From Acidovorax sp. 1608163 (GTDB lineage Bacteria; Pseudomonadota; Gammaproteobacteria; Burkholderiales; Burkholderiaceae_C), in assembly GCF_003669015.1 (NCBI RefSeq), contig NZ_CP033069.1, positions 2,738,501 to 2,802,500 on the forward strand: DNA of 64,000 bases, in the 5' to 3' direction. Both the position numbers and the translations under genes were made by a program. The first letter of the stretch is position 1. Every line of letters starts with the position of its first letter. Below are positions 46,174-56,960 of this stretch, piece by piece. The notes below the pieces were generated by a model. It searched no databases and had not been told where the DNA came from. It saw nothing but the letters and a program-made list of their open reading frames with translations.

Positions 46174-47073
46174 TCAGCGGCCCTCCATCCACCCCGCAGC
46201 TTCCTCCATCAAGTGGCCCTTGAACACCTGCGCAATCGGCGACAACTGCTTGCCCTTGGGCCAGACCAGATGCCATTGCGACTGGATGGGAAAGCCCTGC
46301 ACATTGAGCACCGCCAGGCCCTCGTGATGGGCCCCCAGGGCGTGGCGCGAGACGATGGAAACGCCCAATTGGCCCTCCACAGATTCTTTGATGGCCTCGT
46401 TGCTGCCCAGCTCCAGCACGGCGCTGGGCGCAAAGCCAAGCTGGCGCAAGTGCGCATCGGTGGCCATGCGCGTGCCCGAGCCTTTCTCCCGCAAGATGAA
46501 GCGCTCGGCCTGCAACTGATCAATGTGGACGCGCTTTTTGGCGGCCAGCCGATGGCCTGCGGGGGCGATGAGGACCAGCGGGTTGGGCATGAGGATATGG
46601 TCTTCCAGCGGCAGATCGCCCGGCGGCATCGACATCACGTAGAGATCGTCCTGGTTGGCACGCAGACGGGTGATGACGTGGTCGCGGTTGAGCACTTCAA
46701 GCGAGATGTCGATGTGCGGATGCAGCTTGCAAAAGCTGCCCAGCAAGCGCGGCACAAAGTATTTGGCGGTGCTGACCACGGCCACCTTCAGGCGCCCGCT
46801 GGTCAACCCCTTGGCGCCTGAAACGCGCTGCTCAAACGCATCCCACTCGCCCGCAATGGCGCGCGCTGTGCGCGCCAGGGCTTGCCCCGCCTCTGTGAGG
46901 TGCACGCGGCGCGACACCACCTCGTACAAGGGCAGGCCCACGGCCTGCGTCACCTCGCGCAGCTGCATGGACGCCGTGGGCTGCGTGACATGCATGACCT
47001 TGGCGGCGGCACTGACGCTGCCGGTCTCAGCCAGAGCCAGGAAAAGTCGCAGTTGGCGAAAAGTGATGTTCAT
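46174..47073 (-). CDS. LysR-family regulator, CbbR/CmpR-like, divergent from sbtA-like gene
   Basis: 299 aa. HTH residues about 3-60: FRQLRLFLALAETGSVSAAAKVMHVTQPTASMQLREVTQAVGLPLYE. The effector domain has YFVPRLLGSFCKLHPHIDISLEV and ILREKGSGTRMATDAHLRQLG, resembling the CbbR/CmpR/CcmR group. Its position back to back with a bicarbonate-transporter-like gene, 96 bases apart, suggests it controls that gene. A dyad ATAGAT-TTTT-ATCTAT overlaps its own start. Confidence 0.9.
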   Translation of the reverse strand: MNITFRQLRLFLALAETGSVSAAAKVMHVTQPTASMQLREVTQAVGLPLYEVVSRRVHLTEAGQALARTARAIAGEWDAFEQRVSGAKGLTSGRLKVAVVSTAKYFVPRLLGSFCKLHPHIDISLEVLNRDHVITRLRANQDDLYVMSMPPGDLPLEDHILMPNPLVLIAPAGHRLAAKKRVHIDQLQAERFILREKGSGTRMATDAHLRQLGFAPSAVLELGSNEAIKESVEGQLGVSIVSRHALGAHHEGLAVLNVQGFPIQSQWHLVWPKGKQLSPIAQVFKGHLMEEAAGWMEGR

Positions 47074-47087
47074 AGATTTTTATCTAT
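47072..47087. promoter_or_regulatory. Dyad overlapping the LysR start, possible operator
   Basis: ATAGAT (47072-47077), four T, ATCTAT (47082-47087). It covers the LysR start codon and would fit autorepression. The adjacent stretch to 47120 is AT-rich and probably holds both promoters. Confidence 0.4.
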
Positions 47088-47169
47088 ACATAACTGCATT
47101 TAAATCGATTTTACTTTGCACTGAGACGTCCCTAGCATCGGGTTTCTGCCATCGTTTCGGAGAAGAAAA

Positions 47170-48225
47170 ATGCAAAGCCTGCTGGACCCCGCGATCTTGT
47201 TCTTTGCCCTGGGGGTGTTTGCGGGCCTGGTGCGATCCAACCTGGAAATGCCCGCAGCCATTTCCAAATTTCTGTCGATTTACCTGCTCATGGCACTGGG
47301 TTTGAAAGGCGGCTTTGCGCTGGCGGCATCGGGCTTTACACCCAGCGTGGCCAGCAGCCTGGGGCTGGCCGTGCTGCTCGCGGTGGTTGTGCCCCTGGTG
47401 GGCTATGCACTGCTGCGGCGCGTGTTGTCGGGCTTTAACGCCGCAGCCGTGGCGGCGACATATGGATCGGTGAGCGCGGTGACTTTTGTGACCGCCACGC
47501 AGTACCTGGAGGCACAACACATCGCCTACGGCGGCTACATGGCCGCCGCGATGGCGTTGATGGAATCACCCGCCATCATCCTGGCGGTGCTGCTGGCCAA
47601 TGCGCTGCGGCAACAGCAGGCAGTGGCCACCACGCAAGTGGTGGGCATGACCGCCAGCGGCGCGGCCACCCTGGGCGTTGCGGGCATGGGCAGCGGTGGC
47701 GCTCATCTGGGCAACAAGGGGCCCCACAACCTGTCTGTCGGCAAGATCCTGCACGAGTCGTTCACCGACGGCACGCAACTGCTGCTGCTCGGTGCCATGG
47801 TGATTGGCCTGGTGACGGGCGATGCGGGCAAGGCGGCCATGCAACCGTTTTCGGGCGATTTGTTCAAGGGCATGCTGTGCCTGTTCTTGCTGGACATGGG
47901 ACTGTCTACCGCGCGCAACTTGCCTGCGGTGCGCAAACAGTCGCCCTGGCTGCTGGCGTACGCGGTGCTGGCGCCCATCACCCACGCTACCTTGGCCCTG
48001 GGACTGGCATGGCTGGCCGCAGTACCGGCGGGCGATGCGGTGCTGCTGATGGTGTTGGGGGCCAGCGCGTCGTACATCGCCGTGCCAGCCGTGGTGCGCT
48101 ATGCGATCCCGGAGGCCGACCCTTCGCTGTACGTCAGCCTCTCACTGGGGGTGACGTTTCCGCTCAACATCGTGGTGGGCATACCGGCGTATACCCAGGC
48201 GGTGCAGAGGCTCTGGGGTGGATAG
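47170..48225 (+). CDS. Sodium-dependent bicarbonate transporter-like permease (SbtA family, DUF897)
   Basis: 351 aa, very hydrophobic with about ten helices in two halves. MQSLLDPAILFFALGVFAGLVRSNLEMPAAISKFLSIYLLMALGLKGG is the SbtA N-terminus. YGSVSAVTFVTA and the second-half counterpart GASASYIAVPAVVRYAIPEADPS are the inverted-repeat substrate regions. SbtA imports bicarbonate with sodium in cyanobacteria. Homologues in heterotrophs may supply bicarbonate for carboxylases. No sbtB-type PII gene is next to it. Ribosome site GGAGAAG is present. Confidence 0.88.
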   Translation: MQSLLDPAILFFALGVFAGLVRSNLEMPAAISKFLSIYLLMALGLKGGFALAASGFTPSVASSLGLAVLLAVVVPLVGYALLRRVLSGFNAAAVAATYGSVSAVTFVTATQYLEAQHIAYGGYMAAAMALMESPAIILAVLLANALRQQQAVATTQVVGMTASGAATLGVAGMGSGGAHLGNKGPHNLSVGKILHESFTDGTQLLLLGAMVIGLVTGDAGKAAMQPFSGDLFKGMLCLFLLDMGLSTARNLPAVRKQSPWLLAYAVLAPITHATLALGLAWLAAVPAGDAVLLMVLGASASYIAVPAVVRYAIPEADPSLYVSLSLGVTFPLNIVVGIPAYTQAVQRLWGG

Positions 48226-48269
48226 CACAGGCGGTATGGCGCGCAGTCAAAACGCTATTACTTCCGTAG

Positions 48270-48298
48270 CATCTAGCGCTTTATCCATAGGCGATAGC
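48270..48298. repeat. Decayed copy of the AGCGCT palindromic repeat
   Basis: CATCTAGCGCTTTATCCATAGGCGATAGC-type sequence. CTAGCGCTTTAT is followed by ATAGGCGATAG, matching the arms with several mismatches; ACGCTATTACTTCCGTAGC upstream corresponds to the usual flank. Confidence 0.5.
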
Positions 48299-48342
48299 GG
48301 CATATTTTCCTGATTAGCTACTTGCCTCAGATATCACTCCAT

Positions 48343-48416
48343 CCGTTCGGGCTGAGCCCGTCGAAGCCAGGGCGTGCCGCGTGCGTGCAAGGCTTCGACA
48401 GGCTCAGCCCGAACGG
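48343..48416. repeat. Long inverted repeat, CCGTTCGGGCTGAGCC type
   Basis: Arms 48343-48368 and 48391-48416 are 26 bp with one mismatch around a 22-base loop. The outer sequence is CCGTTCGGGCTGAGCC and the inner part GTCGAAGCC. Elements with this consensus are scattered through many proteobacterial genomes. It could form a strong hairpin after the sbtA-like gene. Confidence 0.85.
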
Positions 48417-48640
48417 GTGGGGACGAGAAGGCGTCTGAGGTAGGTCGCCAATCAGGCATATTTTCCCTAGAGTACCGTCCACACCCCTGCGACGCAGAAC
48501 AGCATGCACTGGGCCTTGCGGACATGCACCCCAGCGGCTGTGCAAATCAGCGCAGCGATGTGCGTCACGCGCCAAGAAACCGCCAGCGTAGTCTCCACGC
48601 GCACCATCTGGCGCGCTAACGCCTGAGGGTCGTTTGGTAT

Positions 48641-48823
48641 CTACGGCTCATGTTCTGAACAATCAAGTGTGCCCAGCTTTCTCCGTCCTGGCATTGCTGC
48701 CGAGATCAGGTTGGAGGGGTGGGCGGCCACTGGTTGACTGGTACCCGCCGCTATCGGCAATGCGGCCAAACAGCCGGTTGTCCACAAAAAGCCGCGCCGT
48801 CCAGGCTGACTCGTTTCGTTCAT
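48641..48823 (-). pseudogene. Truncated Tat-type aldo/keto reductase (N-terminal fragment)
   Basis: 60 codons from an ATG at 48823 with a good ribosome site (GAGGAAA). A complete twin-arginine signal (GRRGFLWTTGCLAALPIAAG, residues 8-27) is followed by GRRKLGTLD at about residues 46-54, the usual opening of an aldo/keto reductase domain (compare [16 protein letters not shown] in the intact gene at 49915). The next residues CSEHEP do not continue the fold and a stop follows, so about 300 residues are missing. It follows the cupin/CMD gene on the same strand and was probably the last gene of that operon. Confidence 0.6.
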
Positions 48824-49008
48824 GCGCTTTCCTCTGGTGCTTCACGCTTCAATGGGCCGATCGCGCCATCGGTATGCCGCCTGGCCCGCAGCCAAAGCAC
48901 ATCGCTATCGCGGCTTGGGGCTGAGACCCTGATCAAAGCCGCTGCCAACGCGGGGCATCGTGACGCCAGGTCTGGAGATTGGTTTCGTACAGGCACAGCG
49001 CATTCCCA

Positions 49009-49830
49009 TCATTGGGGATCGCTTTTGAAAACGTCCCGCGCCACGCCCACCGCCGTCACCGCGTTGGGCCATCCGGCATAAAACGCCAGCTGCGTCACGG
49101 CCTCGACCAGTTCTGCTTCGGTCACCCCGTTGCGGCGCGCCAAGGCCATGTGCGAGCGAAGCTGGTCGGGGCGATTCATCGCAATGAGCGCGCTGACGGT
49201 GACCAGGCTTCGGTCTCGCGGCGAAAGGCCTGGCCGGGCCCAGACGTCCCCAAAGAGCACGTCATCGGTCAACTGGGCCAGCTTGGGCGCTATGTCCCCC
49301 AGTAGTTGCTGGGCACGCGATGGCTGAGCGGCACCGGCTTGGGGTGCCGCGGCCACTGCGGGCGCAGCTTGATAGACCGCTTCGCTGACCTGTTCAAACC
49401 AGTCTGCGGTCTTGCCATCCAGTGCCTCTTGAATGGCGACGTGCGCCATGGCGCTGTCCGGTGCTGCGCCATGCCAGTGGCGCGTGTGCGCGGGAATGTG
49501 CACCACATCACCCACCCGGATTTCCTGCACCGGGCCATCCAGGCGCTGCACCCGCCCCACACCCGAGGTAACGATCAGCGTCTGCCCCAGTGGATGGGTG
49601 TGCCACGCGGTGCGTGCGCCCGGCGCAAAGGTCACGCTGCCAGCGGACGTGCGATGCGAGGCATCGGTGGGCGTGAGAAGCATCTCGACTTGGACGCTGC
49701 CGGTGAAGTTCTGCGCCGACGCCACCTGCACCTGACGCGATGCGGCGCGGGAGATGAGCAACTCGGACTCTGCTGCACCAGCAACGTCCAGCATCGAAAG
49801 TGCGAGCGCAGCGACCGTGAATGGTTTCAT
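49009..49830 (-). CDS. Exported cupin / carboxymuconolactone decarboxylase-like fusion protein
   Basis: 273 aa from ATG 49830 (MKPFTVAALALSM, signal peptide to about residue 20, AKGGAA-like AGAAE cleavage). The cupin domain at about 40-130 has metal ligands in TAWHTHPLGQTLIVTSG and HIPAHTRHWHGA. The C-terminal domain at about 175-270 is CMD/AhpD-like (LSPRDRSLVTVSALIAMNRPDQLRSHMALARRNG) but has no CxxC pair, so it is not a peroxidase of the AhpD kind. Homologues are called (R)-mandelonitrile lyase-like or tetrahydromethanopterin-type CMD proteins; the activity here is not established. It lies 84 bases after the aldo/keto reductase. Confidence 0.85.
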   Translation of the reverse strand: MKPFTVAALALSMLDVAGAAESELLISRAASRQVQVASAQNFTGSVQVEMLLTPTDASHRTSAGSVTFAPGARTAWHTHPLGQTLIVTSGVGRVQRLDGPVQEIRVGDVVHIPAHTRHWHGAAPDSAMAHVAIQEALDGKTADWFEQVSEAVYQAAPAVAAAPQAGAAQPSRAQQLLGDIAPKLAQLTDDVLFGDVWARPGLSPRDRSLVTVSALIAMNRPDQLRSHMALARRNGVTEAELVEAVTQLAFYAGWPNAVTAVGVARDVFKSDPQ

Positions 49831-49914
49831 TGTGAAGTTCCTTGTTGGGGGTGGGTGGAATGGCCGTGTTCCAAGGTCGCGCGGGATGGCTTGTGGGGAA
49901 TGAACCAAAGCGCA

Positions 49915-52003
<2,089 letters not shown>

Positions 52004-52243
52004 GGTTTGTGTCCAGATTGTCCTGAAGGTGATGGAGATCCGGGCGATGCGGCACGGCGGCGAAGAACCTGCTCAAAGAGGCCGCTGCTGCGGCGCTTTA
52101 GCGGCGCAGGCCATCGCCCTTGGCCCGCACTTTAGGCAAATCACCAGCAAGCTACTAGCTACACAAAGCTTGCACCAGTCGCAATGAAAAGTTGATACTG
52201 ATACGAGCCATCCTCCCCAAAAAATACCCCCGTCCAACGCACC

Positions 52244-53218
52244 ATGCCCATCAATGAATTCAAAGCCATCTCCACCTTTGCCAAAGCGGTAGAGCTGGGG
52301 AGCATTCGGCAGGCGGCCCTTGCCCAGGGTGTGACGCCGCAGGCCGCCAGCCAGACGATTGCACAGCTGGAGCAGCACCTTGGGGTGCGACTGCTGCACC
52401 GCACCACACGCAACCTGGCCCTGACGGAAGAAGGCAAGAACCTGCTTGAAAACACGCAGCCCGCATTGGCAGCACTGGACAGGGCGCTCGCATCGGCCCG
52501 GCAAGGCCAGGAGAGCATTGCAGGGCCTTTGCGCATCGTCGGCCCCAAGTCTTCATTTGCGCCCCTGTTGATGCCGCTGCTGGACGAGTTCTGCACGGCC
52601 TATCCGGGCATCCAGCCTGAAATCCAGCTCGACGATGGCATTGGAAACTGGGTGCAGGACCGCGTGGACGTGGGCTTCAGAATTGGTGTGTCGCCCAACG
52701 AGGGCGTCATTGGACGCTCCCTGTTTCCCATCCAGATGATCGTCTGTGCGGCGCCCAGCTACCTCGCGGCGCATGGGGTCCCAGGCTCGCTGGATGAGCT
52801 GGTTGCCCATCGGTGCAGCGTGTATCGCCACCCAACGACGGGAAGGGTTTCGCCGTGGTATTTGAACGTCGACGGGAAGGTGGAGCACCGGCAGATGTCA
52901 CCGGCGTTTGCCTCCAACGATTCCGAATTGGAGCTGCTGGCCGTGCTGAGCGGCCAGGTCATCGGACAGCTTGCGAACTTCTATGCGGCCCAGCACATCC
53001 GCGCTGGTCGGTTGGTGCCCGTGCTGCTTCCCCACCTGAGTGCGCACCTTGGCATGCACATCTACTACGGCAACCGCACGGCGCAGCCCAAGCGCGTGCG
53101 GGCATTCATCGACCTGGCCATCGCCCGGCTGCTTGAATGCCCGGACTATGTGCTGTCCCCGAAAGAACTCGCCACAGCCGCGCTGACCGCCAAACGGAAG
53201 CCACAACGCAGGGGATAA
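52244..53218 (+). CDS. LysR-family regulator
   Basis: 324 aa. HTH (FKAISTFAKAVELGSIRQAALAQGVTPQAASQTIAQLEQHLGVRLLHR, residues about 6-55) and a substrate-binding domain of the AaeR/DmlR-like group (LRIVGPKSSFAPLLMPLL, QDRVDVGFRIG, PFYLN-type GRVSPWYLNVDGK). It is divergent from the hydrolase-AKR-cupin operon, 240 bases apart, so probably its regulator. The effector is unknown. Confidence 0.92.
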   Translation: MPINEFKAISTFAKAVELGSIRQAALAQGVTPQAASQTIAQLEQHLGVRLLHRTTRNLALTEEGKNLLENTQPALAALDRALASARQGQESIAGPLRIVGPKSSFAPLLMPLLDEFCTAYPGIQPEIQLDDGIGNWVQDRVDVGFRIGVSPNEGVIGRSLFPIQMIVCAAPSYLAAHGVPGSLDELVAHRCSVYRHPTTGRVSPWYLNVDGKVEHRQMSPAFASNDSELELLAVLSGQVIGQLANFYAAQHIRAGRLVPVLLPHLSAHLGMHIYYGNRTAQPKRVRAFIDLAIARLLECPDYVLSPKELATAALTAKRKPQRRG

Positions 53219-53446
53219 CGAGCAACACGCCGAGCTTGGTGCGCGGCCAAGCACCTTCGAAAGCCCAACGGAGATGTCGACCCGCCCTAGCGCCCATCTA
53301 GCAAAAATCACCACAACGCCGTACCCTCCAATCTGAAGGGAATCTTAAAAAGATGGAGTTTTCAGCCTAAATATTGCAAAAAAATTTGACACATCTGGGC
53401 AAAGAAGCAAAAAATATCGTTTGTATCAATTTAATCAGGTGCAAAA

Positions 53447-55072
53447 ATGAACCTCCAATCCATGACCATGAAGGCAAAACTGGGCCTTGCCTTCGGCCTG
53501 ATGGTGCTGCTGATCCTGTTCGTATCGGGTCTGTCCATCAAAGACTTGAGTGACGAGAAGCAGGAGTTCCACGACTTTGTCACGGGCATCAGTGCTCGCG
53601 CCGAGTTGGTGCGGGGGGTTCAAACTGCGGTAGACCGCCGGGCGATCGCCGCGCGCAACCTGGTGCTGGCAACCAAGCCCGCCGAGCGCGATGTGGAGAA
53701 ACTGGCGGTAACGAAGGCCCATGAAGACGTGCAGTCGCGGCTGGACCAGCTCCGGGCGGCGTTGGGCAAACCGAATGTGCCATCCAACGAGAAAGCGCAA
53801 TTCGAGGCCATCGAAAAGACAGAAAAGGTCTATGGCCCCGTGGCCTTGCGCATCGTGGACTTGGCGTTGCGTGACCAACGGGACGAGGCGATCACCAAGA
53901 TCAACGACGAATGCCGCCCTTTGCTTGCAGCCCTGGTCACTGACGTCCGTCGCTACCAGGCCATGGTGGACGCCACCACCAAGCAGATGATTGCGGAGTC
54001 AGAGACAGACTTCGAGGCCCATCGCAACGTATTGATCGGGTTTGCCCTGATCGCTATGGCACTGGCCTTGGTGTGCGGCCTGGCAATCACTCGCAGCGTG
54101 ATGCGCGCGCTGGGTGCAGAGCCCAGCGCCCTGAGCGATGCAGCGCACAAAGTGGCTGAAGGTGATTTGACCAACATCCCTGGCGCCAACACCGCCTCCC
54201 CTGGCAGCGTGCTGGAGTCTTTGGGCACGATGCAAAAGAACCTGTCCAACATCGTGGTCAAGGTGCGTGGGGCATCTGACTCCATATCCACCGGAGCCAC
54301 CGAAATTTCGATAGGCAATTCAGACCTGAGCCAGCGCACGGAAGAACAAGCCAGCGCCTTGCAGCAAACAGCAGCCACCATGGAGCAGTTCACGGCCACC
54401 ATTCGCAACAATGCCGAGAACTCCAAGATGGCAGACCACCTTGCACTGGATGCCTCCAAGGTAGCGACCCAAGGGGGCGAGGCCGTGACCAAGGTGGTCG
54501 AAACGATGAAAGGCATCAACGAAAGCTCGCGCAAGATCTCCGACATCATTGGCGTGATCGATGGCATTGCCTTCCAGACCAACATCCTGGCGCTGAATGC
54601 GGCCGTAGAGGCGGCGCGTGCTGGCGAACAAGGGCGGGGTTTTGCGGTGGTGGCCTCTGAGGTTCGCAACTTGGCACAGCGCAGTGCCAGCGCAGCCAAG
54701 GAGATCAAATCACTGATCCATGAAAGCGTAGAAAAAGTGGCCACGGGGACCAGTCTGGTGGACCAGGCAGGCCAAACCATGGCGGCGGTGGTGGGCGCAA
54801 TTCAACGCGTGTCGGAGGTGGTCGGCGAAATCAGCGCGGCCAGTAGCGAGCAGAGCACGGGTGTGTCGCAAATCGGTAAGGCAGTCAACCAACTCGACCT
54901 GACAACGCAGCAAAACGCGGCCTTGGTGGAAGAGAGCGCCGCCGCTGCACAAAGCCTGGAGACGCAGTCCAAGCAACTGATTGAGGCCGTTCGCGCCTTC
55001 AAGCTGGAAAGCCATGCGGGCGGCTTGATGGGACTCCACGAACCACGGCTTGCCATCGCTGGGGGGCATTGA
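53447..55072 (+). CDS. Methyl-accepting chemotaxis protein
   Basis: 541 aa. Two membrane helices (about 10-32 and 192-214) enclose a periplasmic four-helix ligand domain (about 33-190). A HAMP region follows at about 215-270 and then the signalling domain, with the highly conserved hairpin tip [47 protein letters not shown] region near residues 360-405. There is no C-terminal NWETF pentapeptide, so methylation depends on other receptors. The upstream region is AT-rich with a TTGACA at 53386-53391 and no clear -10. The ligand is unknown, and no chemotaxis genes adjoin it. Confidence 0.93.
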   Translation: MNLQSMTMKAKLGLAFGLMVLLILFVSGLSIKDLSDEKQEFHDFVTGISARAELVRGVQTAVDRRAIAARNLVLATKPAERDVEKLAVTKAHEDVQSRLDQLRAALGKPNVPSNEKAQFEAIEKTEKVYGPVALRIVDLALRDQRDEAITKINDECRPLLAALVTDVRRYQAMVDATTKQMIAESETDFEAHRNVLIGFALIAMALALVCGLAITRSVMRALGAEPSALSDAAHKVAEGDLTNIPGANTASPGSVLESLGTMQKNLSNIVVKVRGASDSISTGATEISIGNSDLSQRTEEQASALQQTAATMEQFTATIRNNAENSKMADHLALDASKVATQGGEAVTKVVETMKGINESSRKISDIIGVIDGIAFQTNILALNAAVEAARAGEQGRGFAVVASEVRNLAQRSASAAKEIKSLIHESVEKVATGTSLVDQAGQTMAAVVGAIQRVSEVVGEISAASSEQSTGVSQIGKAVNQLDLTTQQNAALVEESAAAAQSLETQSKQLIEAVRAFKLESHAGGLMGLHEPRLAIAGGH

Positions 55073-55204
55073 CCGCAGCAGGCCCTGCGCCCTCACGCGC
55101 CGGGCTTGGCGATGGACGGCATGCGCGACCGAGCGCAAGGCTGAGCCCCCAGCAAAGCAGTGCGCCCGCCCCATCGGACTCCCGCACAACGCTACCAAAA
55201 ATAT

Positions 55205-55239
55205 AGCTGCCAGCGCTTATTTAATAAGCCCTGGTGGCT
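55205..55239. repeat. Dispersed palindromic repeat copy
   Basis: AGCTGCCAGCGCTTAT (55205-55220) pairs with ATAAGCCCTGGTGGCT (55224-55239) at 13 of 16 positions. Lies between the chemoreceptor and the convergent cupin gene. Confidence 0.75.
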
Positions 55240-55305
55240 TATTTCATTTCAAGCCCGATAGATTTCTACAGCAGCGCCCACCGAAGGCGCAGGTTGCGAC
55301 CGCCC

Positions 55306-55659
55306 TCACTGCGCCACGATAAAAAAGACCTTGCGCAGGGTTTCGGTGATGTGCCACACCCCCGTGGTGTCGGCCGGGAAGAACAGCGTATCGCCCGCCT
55401 GGATGTGCAGCGGCTCGCCCCCGGTGGGAGTGAAGATGCAGGCGCCCGTGAGGATGTGCATGACCTCGGCGTTGGGCAGCACGCGCTCGAACTTGCCGGG
55501 GGTGCATTCCCAGATGCCGGTCTGGTGCGGGGCTGTGCCAGCCAAATCCACATCGATGCCACTGAAGGCGCAAGGCGGCTGGGTGATAGGGCGTGCCGGG
55601 CCCCCCTGGGGCAGCAGGTCCGTCAGGGTGGCGGTGTTTTTGAGGACAGTGATACGCAT
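55306..55659 (-). CDS. Small cupin-domain protein
   Basis: 117 aa from ATG 55659 (MRITVLKNTATLTDLLP). A single cupin domain: GIWECTPGKFERVLPNAEVMHILTG, GGEPLHIQAGDTLFFPADTTGVWHI. Metal ligands are partly present (His in VMHIL and VWHIT). DUF861/EutQ-like members of this kind often accompany amino-acid or ureide catabolism. It is the last of three minus-strand genes after the M20 amidohydrolase, 68 bases downstream. Confidence 0.88.
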   Translation of the reverse strand: MRITVLKNTATLTDLLPQGGPARPITQPPCAFSGIDVDLAGTAPHQTGIWECTPGKFERVLPNAEVMHILTGACIFTPTGGEPLHIQAGDTLFFPADTTGVWHITETLRKVFFIVAQ

Positions 55660-55727
55660 GGGACGGTTCTGAAATGGAGAGAGGAAGCGGGGGCGTGGCG
55701 CCCCCGTAGCAAGGATGTGATGCGTCC

Positions 55728-56960
55728 TTAGCGGGGCCCAGGCGCAGCCAGCGCGCGGGCGGCGATTTCGCAAAACCAGCGCACGCCCAAAGGCAGCGCG
55801 TCGTCATTGAAGTCGTAGCACGGGTGGTGCAAGGCCCGTTCGCCTTCGGGGCCTGGGTCTGCACGGCCCTGGCCCAGCCACAAGTAAGCACCGGGCTTGC
55901 GCTGCAGCATGAAGGCAAAGTCTTCGGACGTGAACGCGGCGCGGGGCGCCACCTGGGCTTGCAGGCCCACGGCCTGGGCTGCGTCCAAAGCCAGGGCCGC
56001 CTGCGCTGCGGTGTTCAAGGTGGCTGGGTAGTAGCGCTGGTAGTTCACAAGCACCTCGGTACCGCTGGCCAGGGCCATGCCTTGGCAGGTGGCACGCAGG
56101 GCGGCTTCGATGCGGTCTTGCGCCGTGGCATCAAAGCTGCGCACAGTGCCGGTGATTTGCACCTCGGCCGGCAGCACGTTGTGGCTGTGGCCGCCTTCGA
56201 TGCGGGTGACCGACAGCACGGCCGATTCACTCGGGTCGATGCGCCGGGAGACGATGGTATTGAGCTGCGCCACCAGTTGGCTGGCAGCCAGGATGGCATC
56301 GGGGGTGTGCTGGGGCTGGGCCGCGTGGCCGCCCTTGCCGCGCACGGTGATGTCAAACCGGTCGGCCGCCGCCATGATGGGGCCGGGGCGCGTTTGCGCA
56401 TGCCCCAGGGGCAGGTCTGGCCAGTTGTGCAGGGCGTAGACGCTGTCGCATGCAAAGCGCTCAAACAGCCCGTCTTCGATCATGCGGGCCGCACCGGCCT
56501 GCCCTTCCTCCGCTGGCTGAAAGATGAAGTGCACCGTGCCGCGTAAACCCAGCGCCTGGTGGGTGCACACCAGCTGGCGGGCGGTGCCGATGAGCATGCT
56601 GGTGTGCCCGTCGTGCCCGCAGCCGTGGTGCTTGCCCGCGTGGCGGCTGGCATAGCTGCGCTGGCCCAGCTCCACCATGGGCAGCGCATCCATATCGGCC
56701 CGCAAGCCTACGCAGGGGCCTTGCCCTGCACCGCCGCCGCATTGCAGGGTACCCACCACGCCGGTGCCGCCCACGCCCTCGGTTACCTGCAAGCCCAGCA
56801 GGCGCAGGGATTGCGCCACGATGCCTGCGGTGCGGCGCTCCTCGTAAGCCAGCTCGGGGTGGGCATGCAGGTCTTGCCGCAGCGCGACCAGATCGGGCAG
56901 CAGGTCTTGCACAGGCGCGGTCACGGCGGCCAGGATGGCAGCGCTCAACACCTGGCTCAT
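55728..56960 (-). CDS. M20 family metallo-amidohydrolase (hippurate hydrolase / N-acyl amino acid hydrolase-like)
   Basis: 410 aa. Di-zinc ligands and catalytic residues are visible: LRADMDALPM (Asp), HHGCGHDGHTSML (Cys/His pair), PAEEGQAGAARMIEDG (Glu), and a late HHPCYDFNDDAL. Dimerisation-domain motif GKGGHAAQPQHTPDAI is in the middle. It releases an amino acid or amine from an N-acyl compound in the cytoplasm. The start overlaps the stop of the HAD gene (ATGA), so the pair is coupled. Confidence 0.92.
   Translation of the reverse strand: MSQVLSAAILAAVTAPVQDLLPDLVALRQDLHAHPELAYEERRTAGIVAQSLRLLGLQVTEGVGGTGVVGTLQCGGGAGQGPCVGLRADMDALPMVELGQRSYASRHAGKHHGCGHDGHTSMLIGTARQLVCTHQALGLRGTVHFIFQPAEEGQAGAARMIEDGLFERFACDSVYALHNWPDLPLGHAQTRPGPIMAAADRFDITVRGKGGHAAQPQHTPDAILAASQLVAQLNTIVSRRIDPSESAVLSVTRIEGGHSHNVLPAEVQITGTVRSFDATAQDRIEAALRATCQGMALASGTEVLVNYQRYYPATLNTAAQAALALDAAQAVGLQAQVAPRAAFTSEDFAFMLQRKPGAYLWLGQGRADPGPEGERALHHPCYDFNDDALPLGVRWFCEIAARALAAPGPR

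Larger units (their letters stand above)
48226..48640. other. Intergenic region with two repeats and no recognised gene
   Basis: It holds a decayed copy of the AGCGCT repeat (48270-48298) and a long inverted repeat (48343-48416). The remaining sequence to 48640 has short open frames on both strands without start signals or recognisable domains. Gene remnants are possible because a truncated gene follows directly. Confidence 0.5.

Noticed and set aside
48343..48416. Insertion sequence ends or an integron site
   Set aside because: No transposase, integrase or target duplication is visible; it is a stand-alone inverted repeat.
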